Of a stretch of 13,423 nucleotides of DNA, positions 12,987 to 13,423 are shown one piece after another. Position 1 is the first letter of the stretch; each line of letters starts with the position of its first letter. The notes beneath the pieces were generated by a model. The model did no database searches, was not told where the DNA came from, and worked only from the letters and a program-made list of their open reading frames with translations. This DNA comes from Bacteroidota bacterium (GTDB taxonomy: Bacteria; Bacteroidota; Ignavibacteria; UBA10030; BY39). The position numbers were made by a program, and so were the translations under genes. The DNA lies in contig JAHJRJ010000100.1 in the NCBI GenBank assembly GCA_018830765.1, positions 1 to 13,423 of the forward strand, given 5' to 3'.

Positions 12987-13423
12987 ATGAAAAAGGTATT
13001 TTTATATTCAACTATTTTAATAACTTTTAATTTTTATCATTTAACATTTTTCACAACCAGTAATTTACACTCCCAACAAATTTTTACGATTAGCGGAAGA
13101 GTCGTTGATTCCGAAACCAGCCAACCTTTACCTGCTGCTTCCATCCGCATCGACGGGACTATGAAAGGGACGATTACAACTGCCGATGGTACATTCCGGC
13201 TCTCATTAGCGGCGGAAGAATATAGAATTATTTTCAGTTTCGTAGGATATCAAACCGATTCGCAGAAGGTTGTGTTAGATCAGGACGTTATACTTAGAAT
13301 ACAATTGAAGCCGGTCGGAGTTCAGCTTCCAGAAGTTGTAACTATTGCAGAAGACCCCGCAATCGAGATAATACGGAAAGCAATTTCTAACAAGCGCCAG
13401 TGGATGGATAAATTAAACACTTA
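12987..13423 (+). CDS. CarboxypepD_reg-like domain protein, probable DUF5686 family, N-terminal part (partial)
   Basis: Starts at an ATG with a strong ribosome site (AAGGAG at 12975-12980, 6 nt spacing) and runs off the window edge after about 145 residues. A signal peptide covers residues ~1-30 (MKKVFLYSTILITFNFYHLT, ending near NLHSQ). A carboxypeptidase-like regulatory beta-sandwich follows (~33-108), with GRVVDSETSQPLPAASIRIDG, GTITTADGTFRLSL and FSFVGYQTDSQKVVL. The segment EDPAIEIIRKAISNKRQW (~125-142) resembles the opening of DUF5686 proteins, large outer-membrane or surface proteins of Bacteroidota with unknown function. A TonB-dependent receptor also carries such an N-terminal domain, but the EDPAxEIIRKAI motif argues against that. 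The gene is 28 bp downstream of hicB and could be co-transcribed with it. Confidence 0.75.
   Translation, partial: MKKVFLYSTILITFNFYHLTFFTTSNLHSQQIFTISGRVVDSETSQPLPAASIRIDGTMKGTITTADGTFRLSLAAEEYRIIFSFVGYQTDSQKVVLDQDVILRIQLKPVGVQLPEVVTIAEDPAIEIIRKAISNKRQWMDKLNT

Overview
This window comes from an AT-rich bacterium with a Gram-negative outer membrane, most likely of the Ignavibacteria or a neighbouring branch of the Bacteroidota/Chlorobi supergroup. The evidence is a secreted enzyme with a type IX secretion (T9SS) C-terminal sorting domain of the 'NYPNPFNP ... KKMLLVR' style, an apparent SprA/Sov translocon gene, an S46 dipeptidyl-peptidase, a DUF5686-type protein with a carboxypeptidase-like regulatory domain, and a Kdo/LPS-export operon. 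The lineage is inferred from protein style only; there is no rRNA gene in the window.

Left part, minus strand (1-4076): the 5' end of a probable sprA (GTG start at 467, running off the left edge), an S46 dipeptidyl-peptidase of DPP7-like specificity (635-2824), and a secreted zinc-dependent phospholipase C/S1-P1 nuclease superfamily enzyme with a T9SS sorting domain (2910-4076). A 148-bp divergent spacer separates these from the plus-strand genes.

Middle and right, plus strand (4225-12413): a dicarboxylate/acidic amino acid symporter with an unusually long TM1-TM2 loop, then the envelope cluster kdsA, kdsC, kdsD, lptC, lptA, lptB. KdsD makes arabinose-5-phosphate, KdsA condenses it with PEP to Kdo-8-phosphate, and KdsC dephosphorylates that to Kdo. 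LptC, LptA and LptB are parts of the machine that moves finished LPS to the outer membrane. From kdsD to lptB, stops and starts overlap or abut, so these genes are almost certainly co-translated. A DNA methyltransferase gene overlaps the end of lptB by 8 nt.

Right end (12414-13423): a 344-bp gene-free stretch full of palindromes, a lone HicB-like antitoxin gene, and the 5' end of a DUF5686/CarboxypepD_reg-like protein running off the right edge.

The most interesting signal is not a gene but a set of short palindromic elements, some of them inside reading frames. The 17-mer CCCCGATTTTATCGGGG occurs three times: once inside the S46 peptidase gene and twice in tandem in the 5' part of lptC. These copies and a related CCCG...CGGG palindrome have a common plan, with the palindrome between short direct repeats ending in AAC (once AAT) and a unit length of 18 or 21 nt, so insertion keeps the frame. 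In lptC a cluster of such elements (about 8407-8655) lies between a well-supported GTG start and the lipoprotein-like signal sequence, and the frame stays open throughout. This resembles the in-gene palindromic elements described in Rickettsia, but whether it is an equivalent system is inference.
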